DNA of 64,000 nt from Letharia columbiana (GCF_014066305.1 NW_023501127.1:42355-106354), one strand, 5' to 3'. Counted from the first letter of the stretch, positions 1 through 13,600 are shown. A program made the numbers and translations. Notes: generated by a model from the sequence alone, not told the origin.

Positions 1-1561
1 TGGTACAGCCACTTGGCCTCCGGTGAGTTTTTGTCGGTAGCCAGGTAAGCGATGGTGGCAGGCAATTGAAGGACTATGTAGCCACGGGAGCCATTTTGTT
101 CGTGACAGAGATATTCGGTGCAGCGGCAGATGTTGCAGACTACATTCTGTATTGATCCGTGGGGGAAAAGGCCGGGCAAGATGTCCTCAACGGGCTGGAG
201 ATTTTCGGGTGAGAGATCCTGATAGAGCAAGAAGAGAAGAATACAGGCCATCTGATAGGCGCAATACTCATAGGCACGGAACACGTCTGCGAAGTGAATA
301 GCTGCGTCAAATGGAGGCCTGATACTGTCGGAGCCCTGCGACGAGGCAGATGCGACAGGAACCTGCCACACTGGAGTCGAGTATTTGATGTGCCATTCCC
401 CCCGCAGTTTTCTCAAGATCTGCAGACGCTCTAGAAGCTGCTTCTGCAATAACTCTTTATCTGGCCGCTCGGGCAAGTCGGTAGCCGTGGAGATGTTGGC
501 GTGCGCTACTTGTTGCAGGAAGTAGGGTAAATCGGAGAGTACATCGACTATGTAATCGAACATGGACTTTGCTGATACATCCTCCTCCCATGGAACGTCC
601 TTCCACTTTTGCTCCTCAAGGAACGTTCTTTGGCAGGAAAAGATCGCATTCGCGACCTAGCTCGGAAAACGTTAGGGGAATGACACTCATGAGGCCTATG
701 GACTTTAGGGTTGACGCACGAGAATTACGCGTGCTTCCAAGTAGATTTCTTTTTCAGGATAGCTTTTATGGAGCTCAGGCCCACGAGCGTATATCAAATC
801 TTTGATGCCGCCAGCGTGAGTGAGTAATCCAGTACTATCAGGGGTGAGGTGTATCATCTATATGTGGGTCAGTAGGGTTTCCTCCTCATGATGCGTAGGA
901 TGAGCGAAGGCAAACCTCATACATGTTGAGTGCCATAGTCGCGCCCAACGTCTCGAAAGTATATGCTTTCACCTTATGCGACAGGTCACTCGACAAATTC
1001 CGCAACGCTTCTCCATAAAATTTCGTTCCCTCGTTCATAATCAGTGGCTGTTGATGTATACGTCCGAAGAATGCAGCCACCATTGCTTTGCTCGCTGAAA
1101 CCAGTGTTCGCGATTGAACTTGGACCCTCGGCGTCGGATTCAGCCACCAGCTTATAGCCTTGGAGAGGTTCTCTCCTGAACAGAGTCTGTGGAATAAAAA
1201 GGAGCGGCATATATCCTCTCGGAAGGCGGACAGATCCAATTCTTGGGCGACTTTTTCAGCAGGCAGAAGGCCTTGGGATATGAGAGCTTGTTTTGGGAGA
1301 AAAGCGTTATGCCTGGCATTGTATAGTTGGTTCCGCACCAGAATACGCTTGTGGGCTTCGCGCTCGAACGGTGCTTCATTGAGCCAAGATTGATCGTATC
1401 CAGCGCACCTGTAGGTTGCCTTCTTGCATCTTTCGCATTCTGGCTTGGCTTCATCACATTTCACCTTGCGCTCTAGGTTGGATGTTAGCAGGAGCGGAGG
1501 CGGTGTGAGTGAGAGCAAATTCACTTCTGCAAGTGATACACCCACTGCTTCTTTTGCCCAT
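1..1561 (-). CDS. Zn2Cys6 fungal transcription factor, 5' part (C-terminus beyond the left edge)
   Basis: A spliced gene reconstructed from phase: exon 1 at 1525-1561, exon 2 at 916-1472, exon 3 at 729-857, exon 4 from 656 to the window edge. Introns are 52, 58 and 72 nt; the first has GTGAAT, a GCTAAC branch site and CTAG. All junctions keep one frame and exon 4 is open throughout, giving at least 459 residues. The start ATG at 1561 opens MGKRSSGCITCRKRKVKC, so the six zinc-binding cysteines are C8, C11, C18, C25, C28 and C35 (C-x2-C-x6-C-x6-C-x2-C-x6-C). Exon 3 carries HAGGIKDLIYARGPELH, typical of the fungal-specific regulatory domain that follows the DNA-binding cluster. It is a nuclear DNA-binding regulator; its target pathway cannot be told from sequence. 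It is divergent from LSM5. An unspliced reading frame (1602-886) hides the first CxxC pair, so the intron matters. Confidence 0.9.
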
Positions 1562-1970
1562 CCTCTACGAATACAAGCACCATGGCTGTTGGACAGCTTC
1601 AACAGTGATAGAGCATGATTGTAGGAGGTGAGCCAGATGGTTGAGACTCGGTAGAGACGGGGATGAGAGGGAGACCTGTTACTTTAATAGAAGAGATAAA
1701 TGCCGCCTAGAACCAGCAGACCACCGACAAGAACATTGATTTAGCTTAGTCCAAAGCCACTGGTGCCGCCATGTCCAGAAAGAGCTGCATGCATATAACC
1801 GCGATTTACCCGGGTTATACCGTAGCTAGCTCTGTAGTTGACAGCGACGGACCAGAAGTATATTCATAAGCACATCTCGGCCAGACCATTCTCCGTTCTC
1901 CAACCTCCATACAGTATTTCCGGATTTCTGAAGAATAAAGTAAGGTAATCGCCATACCGGACTTCAAGAA
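1562..1970. promoter_or_regulatory. Divergent intergenic region between the Zn2Cys6 gene and LSM5
   Basis: About 410 bp separate the two divergent start codons, so both promoters and 5' UTRs must lie here. An 8-bp palindrome (acccgggt, about 1807-1815) is visible. No convincing TATA box, RNA gene or repeat is seen. Assignment as a shared promoter is positional inference. Confidence 0.5.
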
Positions 1971-2523
1971 ATGACATCTCAATTATTACCCTTGGGTATG
2001 TGACCACTTTTGATGTAACAATATGATCAGGTCAGATACTAAGAGACTTCGGCGCAGAGTTAATCGACAAATGCGTTGGCTCACGCATTTGGGTGGTGAT
2101 GAAAGGGGATAAAGGTAAACAGCCATCTGAATCCCGCACATGTCCAAGGAGACTCTGCTAAGCCACCTTGATATCCAGAATTTGCAGGTACGCTGTTGGG
2201 CTTCGATGACTATGTCAGTATGTCTTTGCGCCTTTCTTGTCTTGCAACATAGAACAGTTGACTAATCCCTCGCTCAGATATGGTGCTTGAGGATGTGACC
2301 GAATTGTACGTTTTCTATGATGCCGCAGCTCAGATTTAAACTAGCTTTGCAGCTGATGTTGCTTGCAGTGACTACAGCGGCTCTCATACGAAGCTCCCGA
2401 AAATCCTACTAAATGGCAACAATATTTGCATGGTAACGACCATGTACTCCGGTGAAGCTTTTCGAGCTGACTCTTTACCAGCTCATTCCCGGCGGTGAGG
2501 GTCCTGAAACGACTGAATCATGA
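1971..2523 (+). CDS. LSM5: U6 snRNA-associated Sm-like protein LSm5
   Basis: Six exons encode 84 residues: 1971-1995, 2058-2114, 2179-2217, 2278-2305, 2369-2432 and 2482-2523. All five introns are GT-AG and all phases join. The product starts MTSQLLPL, continues [20 protein letters not shown], then GTLLGFDDYVNMVLEDVTEF (Sm1 motif) and ILLNGNNICMLIPGGEGPE (Sm2 motif), the classic LSm5 order and length. LSm5 is a subunit of the nuclear Lsm2-8 ring, which binds the U6 snRNA 3' end for splicing, and of the cytoplasmic Lsm1-7 ring, which promotes decapping and mRNA decay. No exon exceeds 64 nt, so simple ORF searches miss the gene. Intron 2 has two in-frame acceptors 9 nt apart (2178 and 2187). 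Confidence 0.95.
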
Positions 2524-2735
2524 TGCGAGTTCCCTGGCATTGTTCCTCTCTATCAGGAGGCTCTCAAACGATTTCACGAGCGGGCACGATGGCATCAGAA
2601 CTTCTCCATGGAGATTGAAGAGAACGGCCTGAGGATATGCATGCATGTCATCACTCAGCCAGCAAACAGGTGTTTTAAATGTCCCTCAGGGAAATAGTTC
2701 GAGTGACTTTATTCCGATTAGCTGGGTAGCTCTAA
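2524..2735 (+). other. LSM5 3' flank with a short unassigned open stretch
   Basis: Directly after the LSM5 stop the same frame stays open from about 2527 to 2697 and would read FPGIVPLYQEALKRFHERAR and onward before TAG. It lacks an obvious start and I do not recognise the sequence. It could be 3' UTR, or a remnant or missed exon of another gene. The remaining bases up to 2735 hold nothing I can identify apart from the convergent 3' ends of LSM5 and the nitronate monooxygenase gene. Confidence 0.25.
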
Positions 2736-3779
2736 TCATAATTTTGATGATGCATGTGAGAGCTTCCAAAACACCTCAGATATATCTTGTCTAACTTCAT
2801 CGATAATCTCTTTTGCGTACTTGACTTCTTTCACCAAGCCTACACCGCATCCAGCATAGGCAGTAATCCTGCCACTCTCCCCCCATCCATGGTCACCCTT
2901 CTGTAGAGCTTCTTCATATAATCTCTTGTTCTCATCTATAATCATACCATTCTGTGCGTCCAGATAACTTTGATTGATTATACCCCGTCCACCATATTGA
3001 CGAGGCCACACTGTCCCACGTAGCGTATCGTATACGCTCGTTCTGACGGTACTCCTCCCTCCGTCTGTCGTTCTAAGCACATCAACTTGATATCCTTTGG
3101 CTATGTTGGCTTCCTTGCTTGCCAAAAATCTTGTGCCCATTACAACGCCACTTCCGCCCAGAGCCAGGCAGGCAGCGGCCCCTCGACCTTCCACTATACC
3201 TCCTGCTGCAACTAGAGGTATACTTCCCATTCCCATCCCTCGTAACGAATCAGCCACCTCTGGAAGCAAGCTCACAATTCCAGCACCATGTGCTAGTCCG
3301 TGCCCTCCAGCATCAGCACCTTGAACGACAAGGACGTCTGGATGGCAAGAGCGGGCAACTTCAATTGCGTCCACGACTGTCCCAATCTGTATCCATATTT
3401 TTGTTTTCCCCTTGCTCACCTCTCTTATGTTTCTCGTCCACTCGACAAGGTCTTCGTTCTTCCTTGGTGCAAAGAACCACACCGCAGCGGGTATATGCTC
3501 CCTCAGAGCCTCCAGCGCTGTCTCCAGTTCGACACCCCAGTTGATAAAGCCCACACCAATGGGGAGGAAGTCTGAGCTCGACCCTGGAACAGGATTTTGC
3601 GCCACTTGATCTGCGACTTTTTGCAACTCCTTTTTCAGATCAGCCACGTCAGTACCCGCAGCGAGCCAGCCAAAGCCTCCAGCCTGAGACACTGCATACG
3701 CAAGCGGCGCTAGGGCTATCAGCCTCATTGGAGCGTTGGCTATGAGGGGGCTCCGGGTCCACGGGTATGCTGTGTTCAA
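2736..3779 (-). CDS. Nitronate monooxygenase (2-nitropropane dioxygenase family), start codon apparently lost
   Basis: An intact 347-codon frame of an FMN-dependent enzyme that oxidises alkyl nitronates (such as propionate-3-nitronate) to carbonyl compounds and nitrite. Visible TIM-barrel hallmarks: PLIANAPM at residues 11-18 (first strand, FMN region), VQGADAGGHG at 152-161, LVAAGGIVEGRG at 189-200 and VMGTRFLASKEA at 213-224 (phosphate-binding end). Length and base composition are normal and there is no RIP damage. The frame's first codon is TTG (3779-3777), not ATG. Upstream it runs into a transposon end at about 3783 and meets a stop (TAA) without any ATG. The first in-frame ATG is codon 18, which would remove the first strand. 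Probably a 5'-broken or recently silenced gene; an upstream exon inside the AT-rich block is possible but not seen. It faces convergently toward LSM5. Confidence 0.88.
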   Translation of the reverse strand: MNTAYPWTRSPLIANAPMRLIALAPLAYAVSQAGGFGWLAAGTDVADLKKELQKVADQVAQNPVPGSSSDFLPIGVGFINWGVELETALEALREHIPAAVWFFAPRKNEDLVEWTRNIREVSKGKTKIWIQIGTVVDAIEVARSCHPDVLVVQGADAGGHGLAHGAGIVSLLPEVADSLRGMGMGSIPLVAAGGIVEGRGAAACLALGGSGVVMGTRFLASKEANIAKGYQVDVLRTTDGGRSTVRTSVYDTLRGTVWPRQYGGRGIINQSYLDAQNGMIIDENKRLYEEALQKGDHGWGESGRITAYAGCGVGLVKEVKYAKEIIDEVRQDISEVFWKLSHASSKL

Positions 3780-3782
3780 AGT

Positions 3783-6700
3783 TGTAGTAACTAAGATATC
3801 GAATTATATAGATAGAAGAAAGATATTAAGTAGTAGATAAATGTCTCTATTAAGATACGCTAGGCTCGAATAAGTAAGAGGGCTAAGTAATATATTAAGG
3901 ATATAGAATACGCTTATAATACTATTCTCTCTCTTTATAAAATTATATCTCTATAATTAATAAGTAGAAAGATAGAAAAATAAATATATATATACGCTTA
4001 ACGTCTAAAAAATAATAAAAGCAGTAAAGAAATAACCGTATTCGAGATTTATATTATTCGTATCTTTCTTTATAAGAGATATTAAGAATAATAGTAGCTC
4101 TTTATACTTACGCTCTTAGCGATATCGCTAATTAAGATATAAGCGTATATAGAGAGTCTAGCTAGAAGAAAATCGATATAATATAGTAAAAATAATATTT
4201 ATAGACGTAGAGGTAATTAGTAATAATTTTCGAATCTATATCTAAGCGAATAAAAGGTTTATAAAATAGCGCGATATAATTAATCGAGGGCTCTCGAATT
4301 AAATTAAATCGAATCGAGCCGTAGGCGCTAAAAACTCTAATTTAATATTAAATAAGTTTCTCTATAGAATATTATATAATCGATATTAATAGAGGCTATT
4401 AACGACGATAATAAGATTTATAGATAACGCGTTATAGCTTCAAAAGATGTTTGAATATCTATTAATAAGTAAGAGAACTCTACGCGGAAGGCCTTATATA
4501 ATATAATTAATGATTGATATAGGTCTAAGAAATTAATTCTCGGATCTAAAAAAATAAGGCTATTATAAAGATATCGAACGATTTTAATTTAATTAAAAAC
4601 GATATATTCGAAATAGCTCTATTATCTTATAAGTTAACTCTTTATAAATAAGACTCTTTAAAATATCGTTTATAAAAGTTATTTATTAGATCTTAACAAT
4701 TTTCGAATTTATTATTATTTATATTATATTAGATAAGATTATTATTAAGATCTTCTTACTTAACTTTATATTTAAGATAACTATTAATTAATTTAGAGCT
4801 AAGTATTTCTTTAATAATCTATTCGATTTAATTATTAATATTAATATATTTTAAAGAAGAATTTATTTATTCTAATAAGAAGTTATTTTTCGCCAGATTT
4901 AATAGATTAAAATAAAAGATATTATAGATTCTTATACTTAATAAAAGTTTTAGATAATATAAGATTTTTATAAGATCTATAATCTTAAATAAATTAAGTC
5001 TCTTATAATTTAATTTATAAAAAGAGCGATTAAAGATAATATTCTTACTACTTAGAAAGATCTTATTATCTATTTAAAAGATAATCTTTTATTAATATTT
5101 AATAATTTATATAACTATAGTCTTTTAAATATAATTTATATTACTTCGAATATATTTAAAAATATATTTTATATAATTTATAATATTCTTTATTTAAGTA
5201 ATATTAAGACGTTTATAAGTAATCTTATAATTAATAATATTTAAGCTAAAACTTATTTAAGAATAAAATCTCTTATTTATAAGAAAAGATAAAATATTAA
5301 TAATCGATAAGATAGTATTATTATCGACGAACTTCGATAATAGATAGCTATCTTATCTTAGTCGTTCTATATATAATTATAATATATTTAAAGATAACGC
5401 TTTATATTCTAATTTACTCGCTTAATCTATTTATTAATTTTAAAATAAAAAGCTATTAATAGCTTAACTATAATATCTAATTATTTATAAAAGACTTTTA
5501 TATAATAGCTATAAATTAAGAGCCTCGATTTAATATTATTAAGATCGATAGATTATATAAATAAAATACTTCTTTAAGTAATAAGTTAACTATCTTCTTA
5601 GCGATAATATCTTTATTAATATCGAAATAGACTATATAATAACATTTCTTAATAAATTAATTAATCGCTATTTAAATAGCGTTATAGTTATTAAATATAG
5701 ATAAATCTATAATAAAGTTAATTAATATATCTTACTATTATTTCTATAAAATTAATAGAGATTAAAGTAAATTATATTCTCGATTATAAGATAACTTAAC
5801 TCTTTAATAGATATAGTAATTTTAAATATAAATAACTATTACTATTCTTATTTCTTATTAATAATATTCTCTTTTAAATAGTTTATAAATATATATTATC
5901 TCGAAATAATCGTAGAATAATTAATTATATCTCTCTCGAATAATATCGATATATATATTATTAAATATTTATAAACGATTCTTATAATAAAGTACTTTAT
6001 CTTATATAAAGTACTTATTAAGAGTAATTTCTTAAAACTTATTTTTATCTTCGACGATAGCGTTACGAATTTTTATATAATAAATATCTTTCTTATTATT
6101 TTCTACTATTTTATAATAAATAGAGTTATCGATTATATATATATCGATACGTTCGCTATTTAACTTTAATTAATTAAGAGTAAGAATTATTTAATACTAT
6201 TAACGTAATTATTTATCTCTAAAATTAATTAATTTATATTTAATTATTTATATAAGTATATTAATCTTAATATTCTAAGATTCTAAATCGATAAATAATC
6301 TTTATATTAAATTCGAATAATATATCTAAATAGCGGGCCTAGCGATAGCTTAGGTCTCTTTCTTTAATAAAATATATTAAGTCTTTATAATTTATAAAGA
6401 TCTTAATAGAGATATTAATATATTTTAATTTAAAATATTAATATTTTAGATAGCGAATAATAATTAATAATTTCTTATTATAGATCTAATAATTATATTT
6501 AATTAAAGTAAGATTTTTATTATAGAAGACTATCGAGTAAAGTACTTTCTTATTATTATATTAGAAAAGAATATCTTTATTAACGTAGTTAAAAGAGTTA
6601 GTCTCTAGAATAATCTTTTTTATTCTATCGAAATAACGTAGAATTAAAGCTTTAATAATAACGACTTTTAGAAAATAAAAGATCTCTTAATATACTAGAG

Positions 6701-9620
6701 ATTAATTAAATATAATCTCTTTTATTATAAATTTTATTATAAATTTAACTATTTTAGAGAAGTCTCTAATAAATCATTAATAAAAATTATAAAATTCGAT
6801 AAAGGTCTATATCTCTTTAAGGTTAATAGATATAATTTACTTAATAATAGTTTAAATTTTAATAAGATTTATTTATAACTCGTTTATAGATATTAATAGA
6901 TCTAGAAACTTAATTTTCTAAATATAGAATTTATATTTAAGAATATTTATCTAAAGATCGATATTTCTTAATTTCTAAAGAATTTATCTAATATATTAAA
7001 TATATTTCTTTTTTATCTTATTATAAATAAGTATATTATTAAGATAAATCTAATAGAAGTCGTTTAGATACTTAAATAGAATATTATTTATATATTATTA
7101 ATATATAGCCGAGTCGTTAATTAGTTTGAAGAAGAGAATTTAATATTTATATATTTTAAGAAAGATAATAAAAGTAATAAAATTCTCGCTATTGAGATAT
7201 ATATATAGTTTATTAAACGCGGCTATAATATCTAATCGAGTAAGATATTTATATTTCTAGATTCTTATTAAAATCTTATCTATTAATAAAATTAAGTATT
7301 AATTTCTTTTAATAATAGCGTTTAGCTTTCGATAGTTTATATAAAAATATAATTCTTTATTCGACTTTTTCGCGAATAGAATAAGTAAGATAAATAATAT
7401 ATAGCTTAATATTATAAATTTCTTCTTTAGATATTTATTTAGATACTTCTTTATCTATTTTAATTTATATTCTAATATTAAATAGATTCTACTTTTTAAA
7501 AATTTTATTTTATTAAAGCTATTATTAAATTTTAATTTATAATTATAAGAATAATATAAGAAAAATATATTTATCTTAGTTCTATTAAAAATATTAAGAT
7601 AGTCGTAATACTTCGTAGATAGTTTATATTTTATCTTCTTAGAATTAATCTTATTAATACTATTAATCTAAATAGAATAATTAAAATTATAATATCTTTT
7701 ATATTTCTTTTCTAAGTTATAGAAATAGAGTTTATTAATTAATATATAAAAATTGCGAGATATTTAAATAATAAAAGATATATATAATATTAACGAGTTA
7801 TTATAAATCTTATTTATTATTAATATAAATAGTTTATTATCTTTTTTATAAATTAGTTAATAGTAAATCGCTATATTAATCTTAGCGATATTAATAAATT
7901 TAGACTTCTTACTATTCTTATTCTTATTTAATAAAAAGATATTTAAATTTTATTATTATAAGTAGATAGAAAAGAGCTTTATTATTTTAATATAATAGAT
8001 AAAGAAATAAATAATATAGATAATCGAAGCTTCGAAGTTAATAGAAAGAGGAGATCGTTTATTATTAATATCTAATTATTATTATAATTATATTAATTAA
8101 ATAGAAAGAGTATCTTATTTTATAATATATTAAAAACTATCTTATATTTATTTATTTAAGATTTTTTAATTATTATATTATATTTTAATAATATAATTAA
8201 TATTAAATATATTTCTTCTTAATAATCTTCTACTATTATCGTTTAGAGTAAATAATATATAATTAATTATTTTATAATCTAATTATTATAATCTCTTAGT
8301 AGTTTAAATTATAATAATAGAAGTAATTTTAGATATAAGACTTTATATATCGCTAGAATTAAGAACTCGTTTATAACTATATAAGTATCGATATATTTAT
8401 TATTTATAAGAGAGTTTTAAAGTAAATAGTTTCTCTCTTATAAAGATAGCGTAACTTATATATAAAAAGAATAACGTACTAGAGCGTTATTAAAAGTATC
8501 TATTAGATATACTTTATAAGTATCTCTTATTATAACTTTAAAAGAGGTTATTTATTTTTCGAATCTAATAAAGAATCGTCGCTATTTATAATATCGACGT
8601 TATTAATTTTAAATTCTTTATCTATATCTATCGCGTAAAGTTATACTTTCTTAAAGATCTTTTTATTAATCTTAATTTAAATAGTTATTATATAAATACT
8701 TCGATAATAGCCTTTCTTATCGTAATTATAGTATATAGATTTTCTTAGCTTTAAATTAATCTTAATATTTAGAGGCGTAGTAATTATAACTCTAGTAATA
8801 GATATAAGATATATATTAATTATAATTTATATTATAATTAACTTAATAATAGTCTTTATAAACTTTATATCTTTATATCTAATATAATATAAGTTATTTA
8901 ATTTTCGAAGATATTTCTTTATAGTCTTTAAGATAATAAAACCCTCTATAATATTCTATAACTTTCTTAAATTAAATCTTAATTTCTTTAAAAGATAATT
9001 CTTTAGTAGAAGGATTTTCTTAATATTAAGAATAATATCTAATTAAATAAAGTCTAAATAAAAATTAATAAATAATTAAATCTCTTATTATAGAGTATAT
9101 ATATTATATTATATATTATTATATCGATTTAAATTCTTATAGATATTAACTAACTTATTTATAATCTTATTAACAAATTAATATAAATTAATAAAGTTTC
9201 GAAGTCTTCTATATATAGTATATTATATAGTCTTATTATTAAGTTATAAGACTATATAAATTATCTTAAAGTCTTTAATAAGATAATAATCGCTATTAAT
9301 CTTAAATTTCTATTTTATTTTAAAGAACTAGTCTTTTAGATAAATTATATTATTGATAAATAGAGATAAATCTAAGATCTTAATTAATTTCTCTTTTAAA
9401 TATCTAGAATATATTTTTCTTATATTAGATAGTTATAAGTCTTTATCGATTATAATTAGATTATTAACTTTTCGCTTAAAGTATATTCTTTTAAAAGTCT
9501 TAATTATTAATTTATCTTCTGATTATTCTATAAATCTAAAAAATTATTTATAATCTTATTTTTTTTATTATCATATAATTCGATATAATATTCTTAGATT
9601 ATCTCTATTTAATATATCTA
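3783..9620 (-). mobile_element. Ty3/gypsy retrotransposon relic, copy 1 (RIP-mutated)
   Basis: This is an inverted copy of 10660-16513: paired sites keep a near-constant coordinate sum of about 20,280-20,300 (4021 with about 16290, 7009 with about 13270, 9361 with about 10918). The polymerase reads on the minus strand; the reverse-transcriptase YLDD-type motif lies at about 7009-7020. The outer end, taactaagatatcgaattat from 3788, matches the end of copy 2 at 16513. A TG that could start an LTR is at 3783, four bases from the nitronate monooxygenase frame. Homology to copy 2 fades at about 9620, so the gag end is probably missing. Ends are by eye. Confidence 0.8.
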
Positions 9621-10659
9621 TATTAATTATTATATTTATTTTATTGATTCTAATACTATAATTTTTTTTTTTTTTTTTTATTTTTTTTACTCTCTTTTTT
9701 TTTATCTATATTTCATATTTTTTTTTTTTTTTTAATTAAGATTAACTTACTTATTTTATTTATATTAGTAAATAAATTTAAAGAAACACGCTAATAGAGA
9801 CTTTAATAAGAAATTAAGTTAAGTTATTATATTTCTAAATAAGTCTATTAAATAGATAAATCGATTTTAAAGAGTCTAAAAGAAATAGCGAAACGATCTC
9901 GATAAATAGTAGTCGAGAAATAAAGAAGATATTAGATTATTTATATAGCTAGCGAATCGAAAGAAATAGCTAATATTATCTTATATTTTTATATTTAAAA
10001 TATATATTAGTAGTATTACTTATAACTTTATATATTATAATATTTAAGATTTTAATAAAGTCTTAATTAGATAAGAAACGACTAAGTTATAATTAATTAA
10101 AGATATTATTCTTCGATACTTTCTTATATATAACTTCTCTATAAGATAAGAAACTCTCTAAGCGAAGTAAGTATATTTAAAAGATTACTATTTAAAGTAC
10201 TTATAGTCTTCTTAACGTCTTAAATAATTAAGAAATAAGTATATTAAACTCTTATAAAGAAATAATCTTATCTTAAACTTTATAGTAAAATTTTTTATTC
10301 TTAATATCGAATAATTTCGATACGTTTTAAAGAGGCTTTATTATTCTCTAGTATATCTAATATTCTTAATATCTATTCTTTCGAAGTATTTAAACTCCTC
10401 TTTACTTTATTTTAAATCTTCTTTTTTCTTATAGCGAAGTTTAATATCGAAAGAATAAATTAAATTAAGACTTTATTAGAGTAAACTAAATTTTAATAAA
10501 TATTAGTTCTATTAGATAATATCTCTAATAAGATAAACTTAATAAATATATTTTAAAATATTATTAATAGTTTATAATTATAATATTAGATTAAGTATTA
10601 ACTCGATAAATTTATAATTATATTAAATAAAATTCGTTAGAAGCGAGATAATTTTTAAA
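9621..10659. other. Spacer between the inverted gypsy copies, with poly-T tracts
   Basis: Homopolymer T-rich sequence lies at about 9660-9735, including runs of more than ten T. From about 9740 the sequence is mutated, AT-rich and not paired with copy 1. It may be the 5' (gag or LTR) part of copy 2, but no LTR duplicate was found in it. Confidence 0.4.
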
Positions 10660-13600
10660 AGATTATTACTCGATATTATATCGTTATAATAAAAAAGAAT
10701 CTAATTATAAATAATTTATATTAGATCTATAGAATAATTAAGAAGATAAATTAACTAGTTTAAGACTTTTAGAAGAATATAACTTCTCTATAGCGAAAAG
10801 TTAATAATCTTAAAATATAATTAATAAAAGATTTATAACTATTATTAATCGAGAAGAAATATATATCTAGATATTTAAAAGAGAAATTAATTAAGATTTT
10901 AGATTTATCTCTATTTATCGATAATAGCGATCTTATTTAAAACGATTAATTCTTTAAAATAAAATAGAAATTTAAGATTAATAGCGATTATTATCTTATT
11001 AAGAACTTTAAAATAATTTATATAGTCTTATAACTCGGCGATAAGACTATATAATATATAATATATAGAAAACTTCGAAACTTTATTAACTTATATTAAT
11101 CTTTTATTAAGATTATAAATAAATTAATTAATATTTATAAGAATTTAAATCGATATAATAATATATTATATAATATATATACTCTATAATAAGAAACTCG
11201 AATCTTTATTAATTTCTATTTAAACTTTATTTAATTAGATATTATTCTTAATTATAATAAAACTCTTATATTAAAAAATTATTTTTCTAAGAAATTAAGA
11301 AAGAAATTAAAGAAGATATAATAGATTATAAAAGGTTTTACTATTTTAAAGACTATAAAAGAATATCTTTAAAAGCTAAATAACTTATAACGTATTAATT
11401 ATAAGAATTTTAAGTTTATAAAGATTACTATTAAGTTAATTATAATATAAATATTAATAATAATATCCGCGATTAATATATATCTTATATTTATTATTAA
11501 ATTTAATTTAAATATAATTACTACGTTTTTAAATATTATAATTAATTTAAAATTAAGAAAATTAATATACTATAACTATAATAAGAAAGATTACTATTAA
11601 AAGAACTATATAATAACTATTTAAATCGAGATTAATAAAAAGACCTTTAAAAAGATACGACTTTACGCGATAAAAATAAATAAAGAATTCGAAATTAATA
11701 ACGTCGATATTACGAATAGCGACGATTTTTCTTTAAATTCGAGAAATAAATAGTCTCTTTTAAAGTTATAATAAGAGATACTTATAAAGTATATCTAATA
11801 GATACTCTTAATAACGCTCTAGCACGTCATTCTTTTTATATATAAATTACGCTATCTTTATAAGAAAGAAAGTATTTACTTTAGAACTCTCTTATAAATA
11901 ATAAATATATCGATACTTATATAGTTATAAATAAGTTCTTAATCTTAGCGATATATAAGATCTTATATCTAAAATTACTCTTACTATTATAATTTAAATT
12001 ACTAAGAAATTATAATAACTAGATTATAAAATAATTAATTATATACTATTTACTCTCTATAATAATAATAAAAAACTATTAAGAAGAAATATATTTAATA
12101 TTAATTATATTATTAAAATATAATATAATAATTAAAAAATTATAAATAAATAAATATAAGATAGTTCTTAATATATTATAGAATAAGATACTCTTTCTAC
12201 TCGATCGATATAATTATAATAATAATTAAATATTAATAATAAACAACCTTCCCTTTCTATTAACTTCGAAGCTTCGATTACTTATATTACTTATTCTCTT
12301 ATCTATTATATTAAAATAATAAAGCTCTCTCTTATTTATCTACAATAATAAGATTAATTTAAATATTTTTTTATTAAATAAGAATAAGAATAGTAAGAAG
12401 TCTAAGTTTATTAATATCGCTAAGATTAATATAGCGGCTTACTACTAACTAGTTTATAAAAAAGATAATAAGCTATTTATATTAATAATAAATAAGATCT
12501 ATAATACGTCGCTTATATTATATATATTTTCCTCTATTTAAATATCTCGCGAAACTTATATATCGATTAATAAATCGTATCTCTGTAATTTAGAAAAGAA
12601 ATATAAAAGATATTATAATTTTAATTATCTTATTTAGATTAATAGTATTAATAAGATTAATTCTAAAAAGATAAAATATAAGCTATCTACGAAGTATTAT
12701 AATTATCTTAATATTTTTAATAAAACTAAGATAAATATACTTTCTTTATATTATTCTTATAATTATAAGCTAAAATTTAATAATAGCTTTAATAAAATAA
12801 AATTTTCGAAAAGTAGAATCTATTTAATATTAGAATATAAATTAAAATAGATAAAGAAGTATCTAAATAAATATCTAAAGAAGGAATTTATAATATTAAG
12901 CTATATACTATTTATCTTATTTATTTTATTCGCGAAAAAGTCGAATAAAGAATTATATTTTTATATAAACTATCGAAAGCTAAACGCTATTATTAAAAGA
13001 AATTAATATTTAATTTTATTAATAGATAAGATTTTAATAAGAATTTAGAAATATAAATATCTTACTCGATTAGATATTATAGCCGCGTTTAATAATATAT
13101 ATATTCATCTCGATAGCGAGAATTTTACTACTTTTATTATCTTTCTTAAAGTATATAAATATTAAATTCTCCCCTTCGATCTAATTAACGGCTCGACTAT
13201 ATATTAATAATATATAAATAATATTCTATTCGAATATCTAAACGACTTCTATTAGATCTATCTCGATAATATATTTATTTATAATAAGATAAAAAAGAAA
13301 TATATTTAATACGTTAGATAAATTCTTTAGAAATTAAGAAATATCGACCTTTAGATAAATATTCTTAAGTGCGAATTTTATATTTAGAAAATTAAGTTTC
13401 TAGATTTATTAATATCTATAGATAAGTTATAAATAAATCTTATTAAAATTTAGATTATTATTAAGTAAATTATATCTATTAATCTTAAAGAGATATAGAT
13501 CTTTATTAGATTTTATAATTTTTATTAATAATTTATTAGAGATTTCTCTAAAATAGTTAAATCTATAATAAAACTTATAATAAAAGAGATTATATTTAAT

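Noticed and set aside
569..805. 78-codon plus-strand frame
   Set aside because: Antisense shadow of exons 3 and 4 of the Zn2Cys6 gene.
9353..9553. 66-codon frame in the AT-rich block
   Set aside because: Lies inside RIP-mutated gypsy copy 1 with low-complexity I/L/K/N composition; chance opening.
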